Shown here in pieces: positions 1 to 10,941 of a stretch of 64,000 nucleotides of DNA. The stretch is taken from the NCBI GenBank assembly GCA_021018995.1, contig CM037595.1:92206491-92270490 (forward strand), given 5' to 3'. Origin of the DNA: Chloranthus sessilifolius. Lineage: Eukaryota > Streptophyta > Magnoliopsida > Chloranthales > Chloranthaceae. The notes beneath the pieces were generated by a model. It was not told the origin of the DNA. It saw only the letters and a program-made list of their open reading frames with translations, and made no database searches. A program made the position numbers and the translations under genes. How positions within the stretch are numbered: the stretch's first letter is position 1; each line of letters opens with the position of its first letter.

Positions 1-51
1 ATATAATTTTCTAAAGAAATAATTCTTACTTATGATCATTGAATTGTACAG

Positions 52-1040
52 AAAATGCAGAATCCTAATGGTGTAGTTACCAGGACAGAACTGTTTATAG
101 CCACACATACTAAGAAAGACGGGACATGCCCTTCACAATTTATGATTGAAAAATTGGTGTGCTCCTATATGTTATTGTTCATTTCATAAACTTTAATAGT
201 TATAAAGGAGTGTGAGACTTTATCATTATAATATTTTATCATTATTTATTTTTTACAGGATGAAATTAAGAAAATGGTTGAAGATAATCCGGTTGAAGGA
301 GAAGCAATTTTAGATGATGACCCTGTTGCACATGTAAATGCCTTCCTCTCAAATTAGATGATTGAATTATTGCTCTTTAAATCAATATCGTAATTATGAA
401 TAAAATTGTATCCTAGGTTTTTGGTCGTGATAGAAGAGGTTATGTACGAGGTATGGGTAGAGGTATATCAAAGACAACTTTTTCCTCATCAGCTCCTTCT
501 AGGGAAATAGCTTCACGAGAGAAGAGAGCACGTGAAAGTGTGGAGTCAAACTATGAAACAATTATGCGATTTACTTGATGAGGAGTCTAAGGCACGTAAG
601 GTGCTTGAGGAGAAATTCAATACATTACCAAGATATGATAGCTCTCATGGATCACATATGAATCGTTCGAGTGATCAATTGAGTTCTTCTTATCAGGTAA
701 AAATTTATTTGTCCAATCAAAATTTATAATTTACCTCATATCATTATTGAATATCAATCATTTCATTTATTTTTCCTATATTTCTGTAGGAAAGGAGACA
801 ATCATCGGTTCATCTTGGCAGTCCCATAGAACAACTACCCTCTCAGTGCATATTAAAGAACTTCAAAAATAAGAATGTTGCCATGGGGCGGTCGATAGAA
901 AGCGAGTCAATCAAACTTATCATATACAATCATAGTAGATGACATATGATATCACCGAATTGTATGCTCGTGATGGAACCTTGGGAGATATTACAGGGGT
1001 GATATAATTACGTGGCCCAAAAGTCTTGTTCATTTTAGTT
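52..1040 (+). pseudogene. Plant transposase (Ptta/En/Spm, Transposase_24-type) remnant, four exons
   Basis: Four exon-like pieces with GT-AG borders read on the plus strand: about 52-156, 259-333, 417-696 and 790-1040. The first reads QNPNGVVTRTELFIATHTKK and the second continues DEIKKMVEDNP, the characteristic C-terminal region of plant Transposase_24 proteins encoded by CACTA-type elements. The third holds a basic GRDRRGYVRGMGRG patch followed by a short charged helix typical of these proteins. A frameshift lies near 555-590, where the frame ending MRFT-stop must move to DLLDEESKARKVLEEK, and the fourth exon decays into stops before a recognisable TWPKSLV tail near 1011-1030. The N-terminal part lies outside the window. 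The protein would help an En/Spm-like element transpose, but this copy is broken. Confidence 0.65.
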
Positions 1041-1044
1041 GATT

Positions 1045-1262
1045 GTTCTTAGAAGTATATGGTACTTTTTTATGTGGTCTTTATTCAAATGCATCTATAG
1101 AATTATGGATTACTTATATGGTTCTTAGAGGTATATGGTTTCACATTTTGGTGGTTCTGGTTTATCTGTAGAATTATGGACTAATTGTATGGTTCTTAGA
1201 GGTATATGGTTCCACATTTTGGTGGTTCTGATTTATCTGTAGAATTATGAACTAATTGTATG
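1045..1262 (+). repeat. Tandem repeat, about 71-76 bp unit, three copies
   Basis: The phrase GTTCTTAGAGGTATATGG recurs at 1045 (diverged), 1121 and 1192, and the last two units match almost throughout their 71 bases. It directly follows the transposase remnant, so it may be its 3' untranslated region duplicated in tandem. Confidence 0.8.
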
Positions 1263-1714
1263 TTTGTCCTTTTCAATAGAAGAGTTTATAATGTTGATAG
1301 TAGCATTAGTTAACCTGATTGTGAAAGTTAGGGCTAAGCAAGCACATATATTGACATTTGTGGGAGAGTATGCTTGAGGAATTTCTAGCTTTTAAAGGGT
1401 CTTATTTGAATTGGGTGTCATATATTTTATGGTCGGATGAAGGTGAGGCCTCATAAATGTCTTTGGTTATGAAAGTTGTCAATCCTTTGGGTATTGCTTA
1501 CATTCATAATAGTTGATCTTAGTGCTTGGTGCTACTGTGTAGATTGATTTGGGTGTTAGAGATTTATGTTGGTTTGTTTTGTAGCATGTTATTGTGCACT
1601 CGACTGTGTTGATGCTTCTGATTCATTAGATAACCGTAGTGTGATGTGGTTGCTGATGGAATTGTTGATGGAGACACTAGCTGTAGCTGTCGTAGAGTAC
1701 CATCATATAGAGAG

Positions 1715-2097
1715 GGGTGAGGTTAGTAATTCCTGCAAGGGATCTGAAGAAAGGTTCTGAAGTTAGAGAGAGGATTCAAAAAGAGAACCCAAATGCTGAG
1801 ATTATTTTATTGGAGATTGATTTGAGTTCATTTTCCTCCATCAAGAGATTCTGCTCTGATTTCTTAGCTCTGGGATTACCACTTAATATCCTCATGTAAG
1901 TTACCCCATGTGACCAATGATCTCAGTTTCTTTATACTAATGCACATGCAATTTTTTTATAACATAAAAATTATTTATTGTGTTATAAATTTCAAATTCT
2001 GGTTACCATATATGCAGAAATAATGCTGGAAAATACTGTCAGAAATTAGAGTTTTCTGAAGACAAATTTGAGATGAGCTTTGCTACAAATTACTTAG
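1715..2097 (+). pseudogene. Short-chain dehydrogenase/reductase (TIC32/retinol-dehydrogenase-like) exon fragment pair
   Basis: Two adjacent exons with clean splice signals, 1715-1895 and 2018-2097, join in frame through the codon split at CTCAT|A. Together they read from VRLVIPARDLKKGSE through LPLNI to NNAGKYCQKLEFSEDKFEM and FATNYLG. This is the middle of the Rossmann fold of a classical SDR: the strand after the nucleotide-binding loop and the NNAG motif. The TGxxxGIG cofactor loop upstream and the catalytic YxxxK downstream are absent from the neighbouring kilobases. Full family members exceed 300 residues; here about 87 residues remain. The intact splice sites but missing ends fit capture of a genomic segment by a transposon rather than a retrocopy. 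No product is expected. Confidence 0.75.
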
Positions 2098-2179
2098 GTA
2101 ATTCTTTTATTTGTATGAGAGCTATCTTCATTTAATAATTTTGTACTGATCAGAAATGAGTGGAGGAATAGGACTTATT

Positions 2180-2235
2180 AAAGCCCACCCCAATAGGTGG
2201 GATAAGGCCGTACTAATGATGATGATTATTCATTC
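2180..2235 (+). repeat. Possible SINE 3' tail
   Basis: The sequence CCCACCCCAATAGGTGGGATAAGGCC is followed by an ATG-repeat tail, resembling the GTGGGATAAGGC plus trinucleotide tails of some plant SINEs. A related GTGATAAGGCT tail with ATG repeats lies in the opposite orientation at about 3328-3365. No head with box A/B promoter was found, so this is tentative. Confidence 0.35.
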
Positions 2236-2921
2236 ATTATTTTTCAAATGTTACTTAGATCCAATAAATTAATCCAATGAAATTAAATGTAGGGTTTAGA
2301 AAAATTAACCACAACAACAAAACCAAGTATACTTCAAAAGACCGAAGGCCAATTCGGGTTGCATTTTTGTATTGGGTTCCTCTGTTTGTGCCTACTGGAT
2401 TATTGAGGGGACCTACCTTCGAGAACCATTAACTGTTTTGAATTAGATGATGGAGGTATTTTGTGACCCGAATTTTCCACACAATGAATCTTAAGACCAT
2501 GAGTATTATTTTGGCACCGATCCCATTTCGATTTTGGTCGGTTCGATTTTCAGTTTTTCTTCATATTTTTCATTTTTTTTTTCGTGGTTTTTCTCTGGTC
2601 AACTGGTTTTCTATTTTCAGGTATTAAAGCAGAAATTTAATCGGGCGAATCGGTTCGATTAGATTTTCAATCGATTTCAATCGATTCAGGGCCAGTTGGT
2701 CGATCGGCTTTCACTTCAAATCAGAGGGCCAAGGAATTGCTCTTCCCTAGCAATCTAGTGCATGCTACCCTTACGGATGGGTGAAAAGATGCAATGCGAT
2801 TTTTTTGTTACGCTTTTTCATTTTCAAGACTGGTCATGCAATTGGATGCCAAATTGCAATCAACGAGCATGAGTGGCTAAGTTAATGGTATACATCAAGT
2901 TCTATGGTAACTTTCCCAATA
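2236..2921. other. No gene; AT-rich spacer with a GGTTCGATTTT-type low-complexity segment
   Basis: Around 2510-2700 the text repeats words such as GGTTCGATTTTCAGTTTT and CAATCGATTT in both orientations, typical of decayed fold-back elements. I see no coding potential or clear termini. Confidence 0.5.
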
Positions 2922-3122
2922 TAGGGCTTTAATGGGTTAAGTTGGGTCAAATTCTAGTGACCCGACTGAAAAACTGAGTCTGGTCTACCTGGTTCAATAG
3001 GCACTAAATCCCCTATAAAGTATAGATAATTTATTGGCTCGGCTTGAGTCAAATGCATCTGACCTGACCTGGTTCAAAATCTGGGCGGGAAATTAGCCGA
3101 ACCAAACCCTTTGACAGCTCTA
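2922..3122. mobile_element. Small terminal-inverted-repeat element, Mutator-like
   Basis: The left end TAGGGCTTTAATGGG pairs with the right end CCCTTTGACAGCTCTA in inverted orientation, enclosing 201 bases. The flanking 9-mers TTCCCAATA and TTTCTAAGC agree at only five positions, so the 9-bp TSD is weak. The interior is pyrimidine/purine word-repeat sequence without coding content. Confidence 0.4.
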
Positions 3123-6100
3123 TTTCTAAGCTACTTAACTGATTCTAAGTTATGGGTGGTTCTACAAAAGCTCCTTAACTGCCCACAAGTACTCACGGTT
3201 GTTTTATCATCTTGAATCCTTGATAGCTGGGTCTATTGACCATTTATTTTATCCACCATGGATATGTTGAGTTTTTTTGAAGCACAACTTGAAGATGCAA
3301 AATCCAGTACTACATGCTGTGAAATCCATCATCATCATCATCATAGCCTTATCACATTTATTTGGTGAAATTTTGTTGCTAACTAGATACTGGAGTTCAA
3401 GTTTGTTAAATTTTTTGTTTATGCTGTATACTAGATAGGAATACTTTGACATCATAGTTTTTGCAGTTCAAATTTGATGTGTAGTAGTGTTGTAAACTAG
3501 GAGAAGAATCACCATGGACGCATACACACTAATTTAAGGGAATCTATTATATTTCAAATCGTGATCGAGGGTGTTGGGACCCACCCAAGGTTCAAAATGT
3601 TCCGTCGTAGTTTAATTGATTCTATCTTATTCGTAATTTAGTGTTTTTGAGAGCAGATCTTTGTTTGTTAAGTTCTCTGACAACATTGAATGCCGTTTTC
3701 TATCAAGTATAATTGATTCTTGAGAATTATGTATATCTTGAAAAGTAATGATAATTTTTATCCTAATTTTCCTAGTAGGCAAATTCTTGAGTTAAGCTAC
3801 ATTGTTCATTTTCATTGATATTTTCTCATGCTTTTTTTCTCCTATTAATCTCTGCAGATGGAGATTCTTGATGCAGACATCCAAGTAGTCTCATTTTGCA
3901 TTAAAGGTTGATTCGGGAGTGGAGGCGCCTATGAGGTCACGTGTAGATCCTTCCTTGATTATCGTTTCTTTAGAATGGGTTTCAATAACAAATAGATAAA
4001 GATGAATGAAAATTTGTTACGAGGCATGGTTTTCCATTCTTGAATGGCTTTTTGATTTCTTCTATAATTTGTATGGGCAATTAGAAAAGCGTAGTCAGAT
4101 GTGGGCTTTGTATGCAGATCCTTGAGAAGGTTAAGATTGCATGACCTACGCATAGTGACTGATGTGCATGAAACCAGTCAGGTAATTTTTTGTTTTCCTG
4201 ATTAATACAAAATCAGTTCCATTCTAGTATTTTCTATTTTCTTTAGTTCAGCTAAACATGATTGGTTGTGAAAATAATTAGCTTTACTTTAGATGATAAT
4301 CTATTCTAGGCTTTTAGATGATTATTACAACCGATGTTTGGCTCATACAATTTTTGTTAGAACAGTCCCACATTGCCTGTGGACTTGAATGTCTTGGGCT
4401 ATATATAAACTGGGCAATCCTCACCTTACAAGACGGTTTTGTGAGGTTGAGTTAGGGCCGTTGGATTTAGATGATAATCTTTTAAGTTTGGCTCATTATA
4501 CAATCACTAAAACTTGGCCGAGTTACACAGTTTGGTTTTAGAGGAACCGTGCGTGAGTTTTAAAATTCTCGATTGAGTTTACTCGGATCCGGCCGATGAT
4601 TGATTCAAGTTCTTGTACCATGTCTTTTTATAAATAGTTTTTTATTCCACCATAGTTACTTTAGATTGGACATTAGAAACAGGAATGCCAACTGTTCTGG
4701 CACATGGAGGGGATACATAAACATATTCTTTGCGCACTATATTTTAGAAAATAAATAGTTTTTTCCTTCTTTGAATCAACGTATTATATGTCCACTATTG
4801 TCCAAATTTATGGAGATCATTGAGCTACAGATGTCTAAATGATGTTCTTACAAATTTGATTTTCATTTGGATGTAGAAAGATGCATAATCAGGGACATAT
4901 CAAGGGGTTATTACCCCCTAGTATTGATTGAGGCTTTTAACCCTGCTGCCAGTTGTTGTTAAGTCACAGATCATTATATTTTCAAGGCTTCTCATCCTCA
5001 TGCTTGCTGCTATATCATCAGTCTATTGAGACTGTTGTACAGTTGATCTAGTTGTCTATCGAGACTGTTGTCTATTGAGACTGCTATATCATCAGTCTAT
5101 TGACTGAGGCTTTTTACAACATTTTTTCATGAAATGTCCTGCTATCTCTACTGCTGATCATGCTCTTGTTCTTAAGAAGGTGAATTATCTAAATTTCATC
5201 CTCGTTCAGTATGGTTATCAAAGGCAGGATATAATGGGGATTTAGCGCAGTCTTCATATATTATTTATAGAAATATTGGGGCAGAATTTAATAATTGCAC
5301 AGTAAATTTGGAGGTGATTAGCCTGTTGGTAGATTTGTGGTAAAATTTGCACTTGCAATACTTTACTGTTTTTGACTGTTTTTTGACACTGAAATACGAG
5401 TTTTGAAGTCGATTTTACCCCTTTAACCTAATTAAGGTATTGTGGGTCATATTATAGCACTTAAAAAGGAAAATAGGATATTGAGACCTCTTAATAATAT
5501 AAAGTTACCAATGTTTAGCATGTGATACCAAATTACTTATTTGAAACATTAAGCAAAAGTTCCATTCAATAAATAGTAATTTGTACCTATGAGCAGAAAC
5601 AAGTAAAATAATTCAAAAGTCCCATTCATGATGAACCAAAACTTAAATTTATAAACCCAGATCTTTTATTTTATATAGCAAGACTGCTAACCAACAAGTT
5701 AATTTTTACAAGGAATTTCCATCTGCAGTTATTGCACTTGCTATAAATCAGTTGCAGTTTCGCCATTTGGATTTCTAAGAGCTAGTATAGAGCTACCAAC
5801 TCGGTCACAAAGGTTGACGATTTGGTCATCAATTTTGTATGTATGGCGTTTTTTTTGGTGCTACATGCCACATGATTCATGGAGTTATAACAGATATCCG
5901 ATTCACCCTAAAATTGAATAAAAAAACTACTTGCACCATATATAGAAGTGCCAAAAAATGAAGGGCACCATAGTCTGTCCAATTTTACTTGTCTAGTTGT
6001 CAGGCACTTATAGGCTATAGCCCCTCTTAATTTGCATGGTAGAATTTTTTTTCTGTTTAATGTAAGCTTACAGCCTGAAGCTGATCTATACGATGACACC

Positions 6101-6574
6101 AAAAATGATTGTGTACGGAATCGATGACCAGGTCACTCTGAACTAGCTAATCGATGACTTGTCTTAACATACTGCAAACGTGTCATTCGCATTGTGATTT
6201 ATATTTTGATTTTAGTTGTCTTAAATATTTATCTTCTCTAATAAGTTTTTATATGTTTGTCACATCTAAGAGGAGTATTGATGCAGAATTCTAGTCTAGT
6301 TGGTGATTAAAAAGATTTGTTGAATAACTTCTTTGTTGATTATAATAATTAATTTTTTGCAATTGGGCTTATTAGCTCATTAACAAAATTATGGCTTGCA
6401 CTGATCAAAGAATAAACTGAAGCACATTGACACTGTAATCACAGATACATAATTATTCTAAGTACACCAATTTATCTGTTGTCCATCTGTATGTGTTCAC
6501 TATCTTAGAGCCTACAAATTATATGTATTTTGAATGGATTCGTTTCTATACAGTAGTTGGCTGATTTTTGGCAG
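3123..6574. other. No recognisable gene; old repeat debris
   Basis: A possible short exon ends at a GTAATT donor near 4180, but it matches nothing I know. A segment at about 4353-4455 (TCCCACATTG, TATATAAA, GAGGTTGAGTTAG) resembles an LTR promoter region and recurs inverted at about 31228-31395. The 5000-5110 stretch repeats TCTATTGAGACTG in tandem. The rest is AT-rich with frequent stops in all frames. Confidence 0.5.
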
Positions 6575-7219
6575 TAAAAGATCTTTCCGAAGAAGTTGAA
6601 AGGCTTCGCAAACTTGTGCCACAGAAACTGAGTGATGGCACTAAGAATAGGACCAATGAAAATGAGCAGCTAAAATCTCCTTCCATGAGTTCTCAAATTG
6701 GATCAACAGAATTATACAGAAGGTCATCCAATGGAAAGCACCAAGGCCTGTATTAGGCCCGAGGTTCTTATAGCGTAATCTGAGTTGTTTCATATTCCGT
6801 GTCATGAGGAGTATGTTGTCATAAACGAACAACAGTGATCTAATGGCACACCATCCGAAAATCATCTCAAAAGCATTCAATGTATTTTTCCAAGATCTAC
6901 ATATAGAAAATTGTAAATGCAATTAGTACTACAGTTCTTGGTCTTTTCCTTTCTACATTGACCATGTGAGTGTAAGTTTCGCATAAACCGAGAGGAAACA
7001 CGCTAGTTGTGTATGTATGGAGCTTTAAGTTGTTGTCGTATTTTGCCTTTCTATCAATTATGTAATTGGACCGTAAAATCAAATTTTCTAGGTGGAGTTG
7101 ATGGCCTTGGCCATGACAATTGCTTGTTTCAAACTCTTGTGGAGTCCTTAGTCGGCATGAAGTTTTCAATTGCTAATCGACTGAGATGGGCTATGTCTCT
7201 ACCCTGCATGATTCAAGTG
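6575..7219 (+). pseudogene. TITAN9/DUF7806-like gene fragment, two exons, frameshifted
   Basis: One exon after a TTTTTGGCAG acceptor (6575-6756) reads KDLSEEVERLRKLVPQKL, a coiled-coil segment, and ends at a TAG. A second after TTTCTAG (7092-7219) reads VDGLGHDNCLFQTLVESLVG and, after a frame change near 7165-7180, TLHDSSG up to a GTAATT donor. From memory the order of a coiled coil, then NCLFQ...GMK, then LHxSSG matches the plant TITAN9/DUF7806 family, an embryo/endosperm-development protein of unclear biochemistry. The early coiled-coil exons and the last exon are not found nearby. The frameshift, early stop and missing ends mark it as a fragment. Family assignment is moderately sure and was not checked by search. 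Confidence 0.5.
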
Positions 7220-7289
7220 GTAATTGTTAAGTCCTTGATGCCATTCTCATTTCTCACTTTTGGCACATTTTAGAATACTTAACTGTTAA

Positions 7290-7525
7290 GGTCCCATTTG
7301 GATAGAGCCAATGAGGCATTCTTGTTCTTGCAAACTAAATTTTTTAAAAAAAATTAGTTTTTTTTTCAAAAACAATTGTATCCAAATTTAATATTAAAAT
7401 GTTGATAGAACCATCTAATTTAATGTTTATTGTTGTCCAAATGCATTAATTGATAAAAAGTGAATTGTGACATTTGAAAAATGGAGCAATCCACATTATA
7501 TGGAACTGTCTAAACTAGGCCCTAA
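7290..7525. mobile_element. Probable MITE
   Basis: The left end AGGTCCCATTTGGATAGAG is imperfectly inverted at the right end (TCTAAACTAGGCCCT), enclosing AT-rich non-coding sequence. Termini of the GGGCC...TTTGGA kind are common in plant hAT/Mutator MITEs. No convincing TSD was seen. Confidence 0.4.
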
Positions 7526-10000
7526 AGTATTGGTTGACTGTATTTTTGTAAGTTTTGCCACTAGGATTGTTAAACATAACTTCCTGATGCATATTACATA
7601 ATTGCCTTTGTTATTTGAACTAACTTTACGGGATGCCTACATGTGAGAAGGCGTCTACAGTTTATTATCATTGTGCACTTGATTGGTACGAAAAATAACC
7701 CCAAGAAGTTGTAATGGCTGATATGGATAATTGACATAACAGATGTAGGACTGATTTGGAAGTATTGAGGCTTGTAACACCCTGTTTTGGTTGGCTGGTT
7801 GGATGATTTTTGTGTACCAAGTGTTTGACTCTAGGTCTAAAGGAAAAATTATACTCATTGAACTCTAACGCTCATGTCCATGTCTAAGTTACATAGGCGT
7901 CATTCAAAAGGGTGTTAATAATAGAATAATCCTAATGCATACAAGCAATTCATCGGTTCTAGTACCAAGCCTTGATATTCTCAATAGACTATTGTTTCTA
8001 GGAGTCTTATCAGAAAATCCAGATGGGGCTCTTATAATCGACGATGACCGTGTAGGAGGAGCTCGGAACTTATGCAGATTATGATTAGGCCAATTGTGTT
8101 GATGGTGGATAATCCTCAACCAAAGATCATTATTAAATGGATCTCCATCTATATGATGGAATAGCAAGTGTGATGTTGAAGGTGAAGTTAATTATATTAA
8201 AGAGAATTTTGAGAGATTTTTCCTGCTCCTCCGATTAAGGTGTTTTAAAGCTATCTACAACACATTTAATGGTGACAATATAAGTGCTGTTATGATTGCT
8301 CAAAATCTATGTTTCCAAGAAGAGTTCTCTTAGTTTATATTAGGACTGTAATTTCACTTCAAACATGTGCATGACAAATAAAACATAGACAAAATCCTAT
8401 ATAAAACCGTAAAGTGGATAAAGAATTTCACTTCCACTGCCTCTTTGATCTATCTATTGCTTTGATCTATCTATTGCTTATTCAAGGATTCGAATTATTT
8501 CCTTTTGTTGGATAGGTAAGGGCTCGAACCTCAATGGATTACGCATTACATCGTTGAAGAGAGCTTGCTAGATAGAAAAGCCAACATGCGATCACGCCTC
8601 TTTAAGCATCTATATGGTAAGTAATAATCAACACTTTGAATGGAACAAAACAGAAGAGAAAGATTAGCATTCCATTTTACCAGCTCTTCTTATTTGCAGA
8701 CTACATGAATGTCTTGATGATTGTGCACACAGTTAAGCTCTTGCTAATGGGCTTGCTATGGGTCCATAAACCATTTTCATTCTCTTCAAAATCTTCTGAA
8801 TTCTTATGAGCTTCATGATTCATCATCATTTTTATACTGATGCAGTACGCACCTCATGACCATACCAACAAAAATATCTTTTTTTTGCCCTTTTCTTAAT
8901 AAGTCACATTTATATTCCGATTTCTTTCCCAAATCCCCTTTGAGTAAACAAAGAGGATTGAGTCTTTTATGTGTAAGATAGCCTTAGGCCTACTACATGT
9001 CCATAAATCATTTTGATTCTTTTCAAGATTTTACTTTGTTAATGCATAAAATAAAGGGCTCGAGCCCATCCTTTTTTCTTTTCCTTTTTTTTTTTTTTGT
9101 GACAGGGGTCTTTGACCTATTAAATTGAAAGAGAGGGCACCGGGTCCGATTTAGAGCCCATATTTAAACACCTTTTATCTTGCACTAACATGGGCACTGG
9201 GTCCGATTTACTAAAAAATTAGCATATTTTTCATCTTTTTTTCCAAATTTATGATTAAATGATAAATTTTACATCTTAATCACAGTTTTTCATCAAGTAT
9301 AATGCTAATTATTAGTTAACTTTTGTAACCTTTATAACCCTCTAATTTAAACTGTTTTTTTGTTTTTAGTTATAAATCCAACTAAATATAAGTGAATCTA
9401 AAAAATAAAATTCTAAGTTCCATAATTTTCTAATATCTCTTTTTTGATTTTTCTCGGAATTTTGTCCCTTTTATTCTCCAAATTACAACTTTTTGTCCGC
9501 ACAAAAAACTTTTTGAATACAGAATTTTTCATCAATTTTTTTTTCTTTTTTCACTTTATCACTAATTTCTGTCCTTCCAAATAATACACAATTCCCCAAC
9601 TTAGCGAGTATGATCAAGGTAAATTAGACTACTCAATTAGCCTTACAATTAATTTAATTCAATTGCTTTATTTTATAATTTACAAACAAATTGTGGTTCT
9701 CATTCTTAGTGATTTCAATTGTAGCTTGATATTTGGCTGTGTTGCATTTCTCTCGTTGTTATTTATTTATTTATTTGTTTTCCCATTCACACTCTGTTTA
9801 AGTTTCCGAAATTAGAAAGGAATGAAAAAGGGGTTAGGCCTATAGCTCAACTAAAGGTTGATAATAATACACAAAGGGTATCTAAGTAGGGAAAATCGGT
9901 CAAAGTCGGCAATAAACCGTTTTCTTGAACACGCATGCAAACTTTGAGTATCATTTTATTATGAAATTTATTAATGTGACTGAGTTTATTTTTATGGCAG
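7526..10000. other. No recognisable gene; AT-rich interior of the CACTA region
   Basis: Contains a 17-bp tandem duplication (TTTGATCTATCTATTGC) near 8443-8478 and two copies of GGGTCCGATTTA at about 9137 and 9192. The AT-rich stretch before 10000 may be the first intron of the captured S23 gene. No open frame with recognisable protein similarity was found. Confidence 0.5.
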
Positions 10001-10100
10001 GAAAACTCGTGGTATGAGAGCTAGGTGCAAGCTGAAAACACACAAGAAGTGGGCAGATAAATCATAAAAGAAAAGTCATCTCGACAACGAGTTGAAATGT
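10001..10100 (+). pseudogene. 40S ribosomal protein S23 exon fragment
   Basis: Directly after a TTATGGCAG splice acceptor the sequence reads (G)KTRGMRARCKLKTHKKWADKS, then a TAA, then KKSHLDNELK. This follows the N-terminus of eukaryotic ribosomal protein S23 (uS12), a small-subunit decoding-centre protein. The exon starts with the last base of a glycine codon, the position expected if a first exon ended ATGGG. An arginine-rich stretch of about four residues is missing, a tyrosine codon has become TAA, and similarity fades after NELK. The splice acceptor argues for capture of genomic DNA rather than a processed mRNA copy. Non-functional. Confidence 0.65.
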
Positions 10101-10439
10101 GCTCAATCAAAGGTGTCAACCAATGAGACATTAAAATTCTACCATTGGGCTTATTAGCAATTCGAGACATGCTCTAAGGCGCTGTTGAATGTATTTATAG
10201 GATATTGTTGAATATATTAATATAATATCTTTGAATATTTTAATGAGATGGTGTTGAATGTATTAATACGATGTTGATTTTATTTTTGGCTTATTATTTT
10301 TTCATTTAGTTGAATGGATTATGAATTTTGTCCCTTGTAGAGTGATATGTGGTTGATACATTATTTGTAATAGGTAAAATGGCTCTCATTACAATAAAAA
10401 AAAATAGAAAATTTTAATTTTAAAAAATAATAATAATAA

Positions 10440-10888
10440 TAAAAACAACGGTCCATACTAGTTATTTTCATATACCACTGATTTAGACCGTGGTTTCGGA
10501 ATAAAAAAAAAACAACCCTTTCCCATTAGGAACAACGGCTTAATATTGTTGTTATTTTACAACAGCCATAAACAACGGCCCATAACCGTTGTTTCTCAGA
10601 GGAAATTAACAAAGGTTTGTCACCGTTGTTTACATATACCACTGATTTAGACCGTGGTTTCAGAAGAAAAATAACAACCTTTTTTCCGTTAAAACAGCGG
10701 CTTAAAACTGTTGTTATTTTGCAACGGACATGGACCGTGGTTTATCTGGTAAATAAACCACGGTTTTGGACCGTTGTATATGAAAACCACTGCTCTATAA
10801 ACAACGACCCTGGCAACGGCTTAAAACCGTTGCTTATGACATTTACAACGGTTTTGAGCCGTTGTTTTTTGTCGATTTTCACGTAGTG
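10440..10888. repeat. CACTA subterminal repeat region and 3' terminus
   Basis: Short words built on AACAACGGT / ACCGTTGTT and GACCGTGGTTT recur in both orientations. A longer direct repeat starts at 10471 and again at 10635 (164-bp offset, shared TATACCACTGATTTAGACCG). The region ends TTTTCACGTAGTG at 10888, the inverse of a CACTACGTGAAAA terminus. Such arrays are the transposase-binding subterminal regions of En/Spm elements. The 3 bases after the end (CTT) are the presumed TSD; the partner is outside the window. Confidence 0.75.
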
Positions 10889-10941
10889 CTTTCCTAATAC
10901 ATGAGACGGATCATTCAAGTACTTCCTGAGCATCGATATGT

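Larger units (their letters stand above)
1..10888 (+). mobile_element. Right-hand part of a large CACTA transposon carrying captured gene fragments (inferred extent)
   Basis: The right end is seen directly: the sequence stops at 10888 with the reverse complement of CACTACGTGAAAA, preceded by about 450 bases of short inverted and direct subterminal motifs, as in En/Spm (CACTA) elements. It cuts the reading frame of a gypsy polyprotein that begins at 10889, and I find no continuation of that polyprotein anywhere to the left, so the element probably reaches past the left window edge. A Transposase_24-type gene (the family linked to plant Ptta/En/Spm transposons) lies at 52-1040 in the orientation expected for an internal gene. 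Exon-like pieces of a dehydrogenase, a TITAN9-like gene and ribosomal protein S23 lie between, all on the plus strand. That everything from 1 to 10888 is one element is inference; several smaller insertions are included. Confidence 0.5.
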
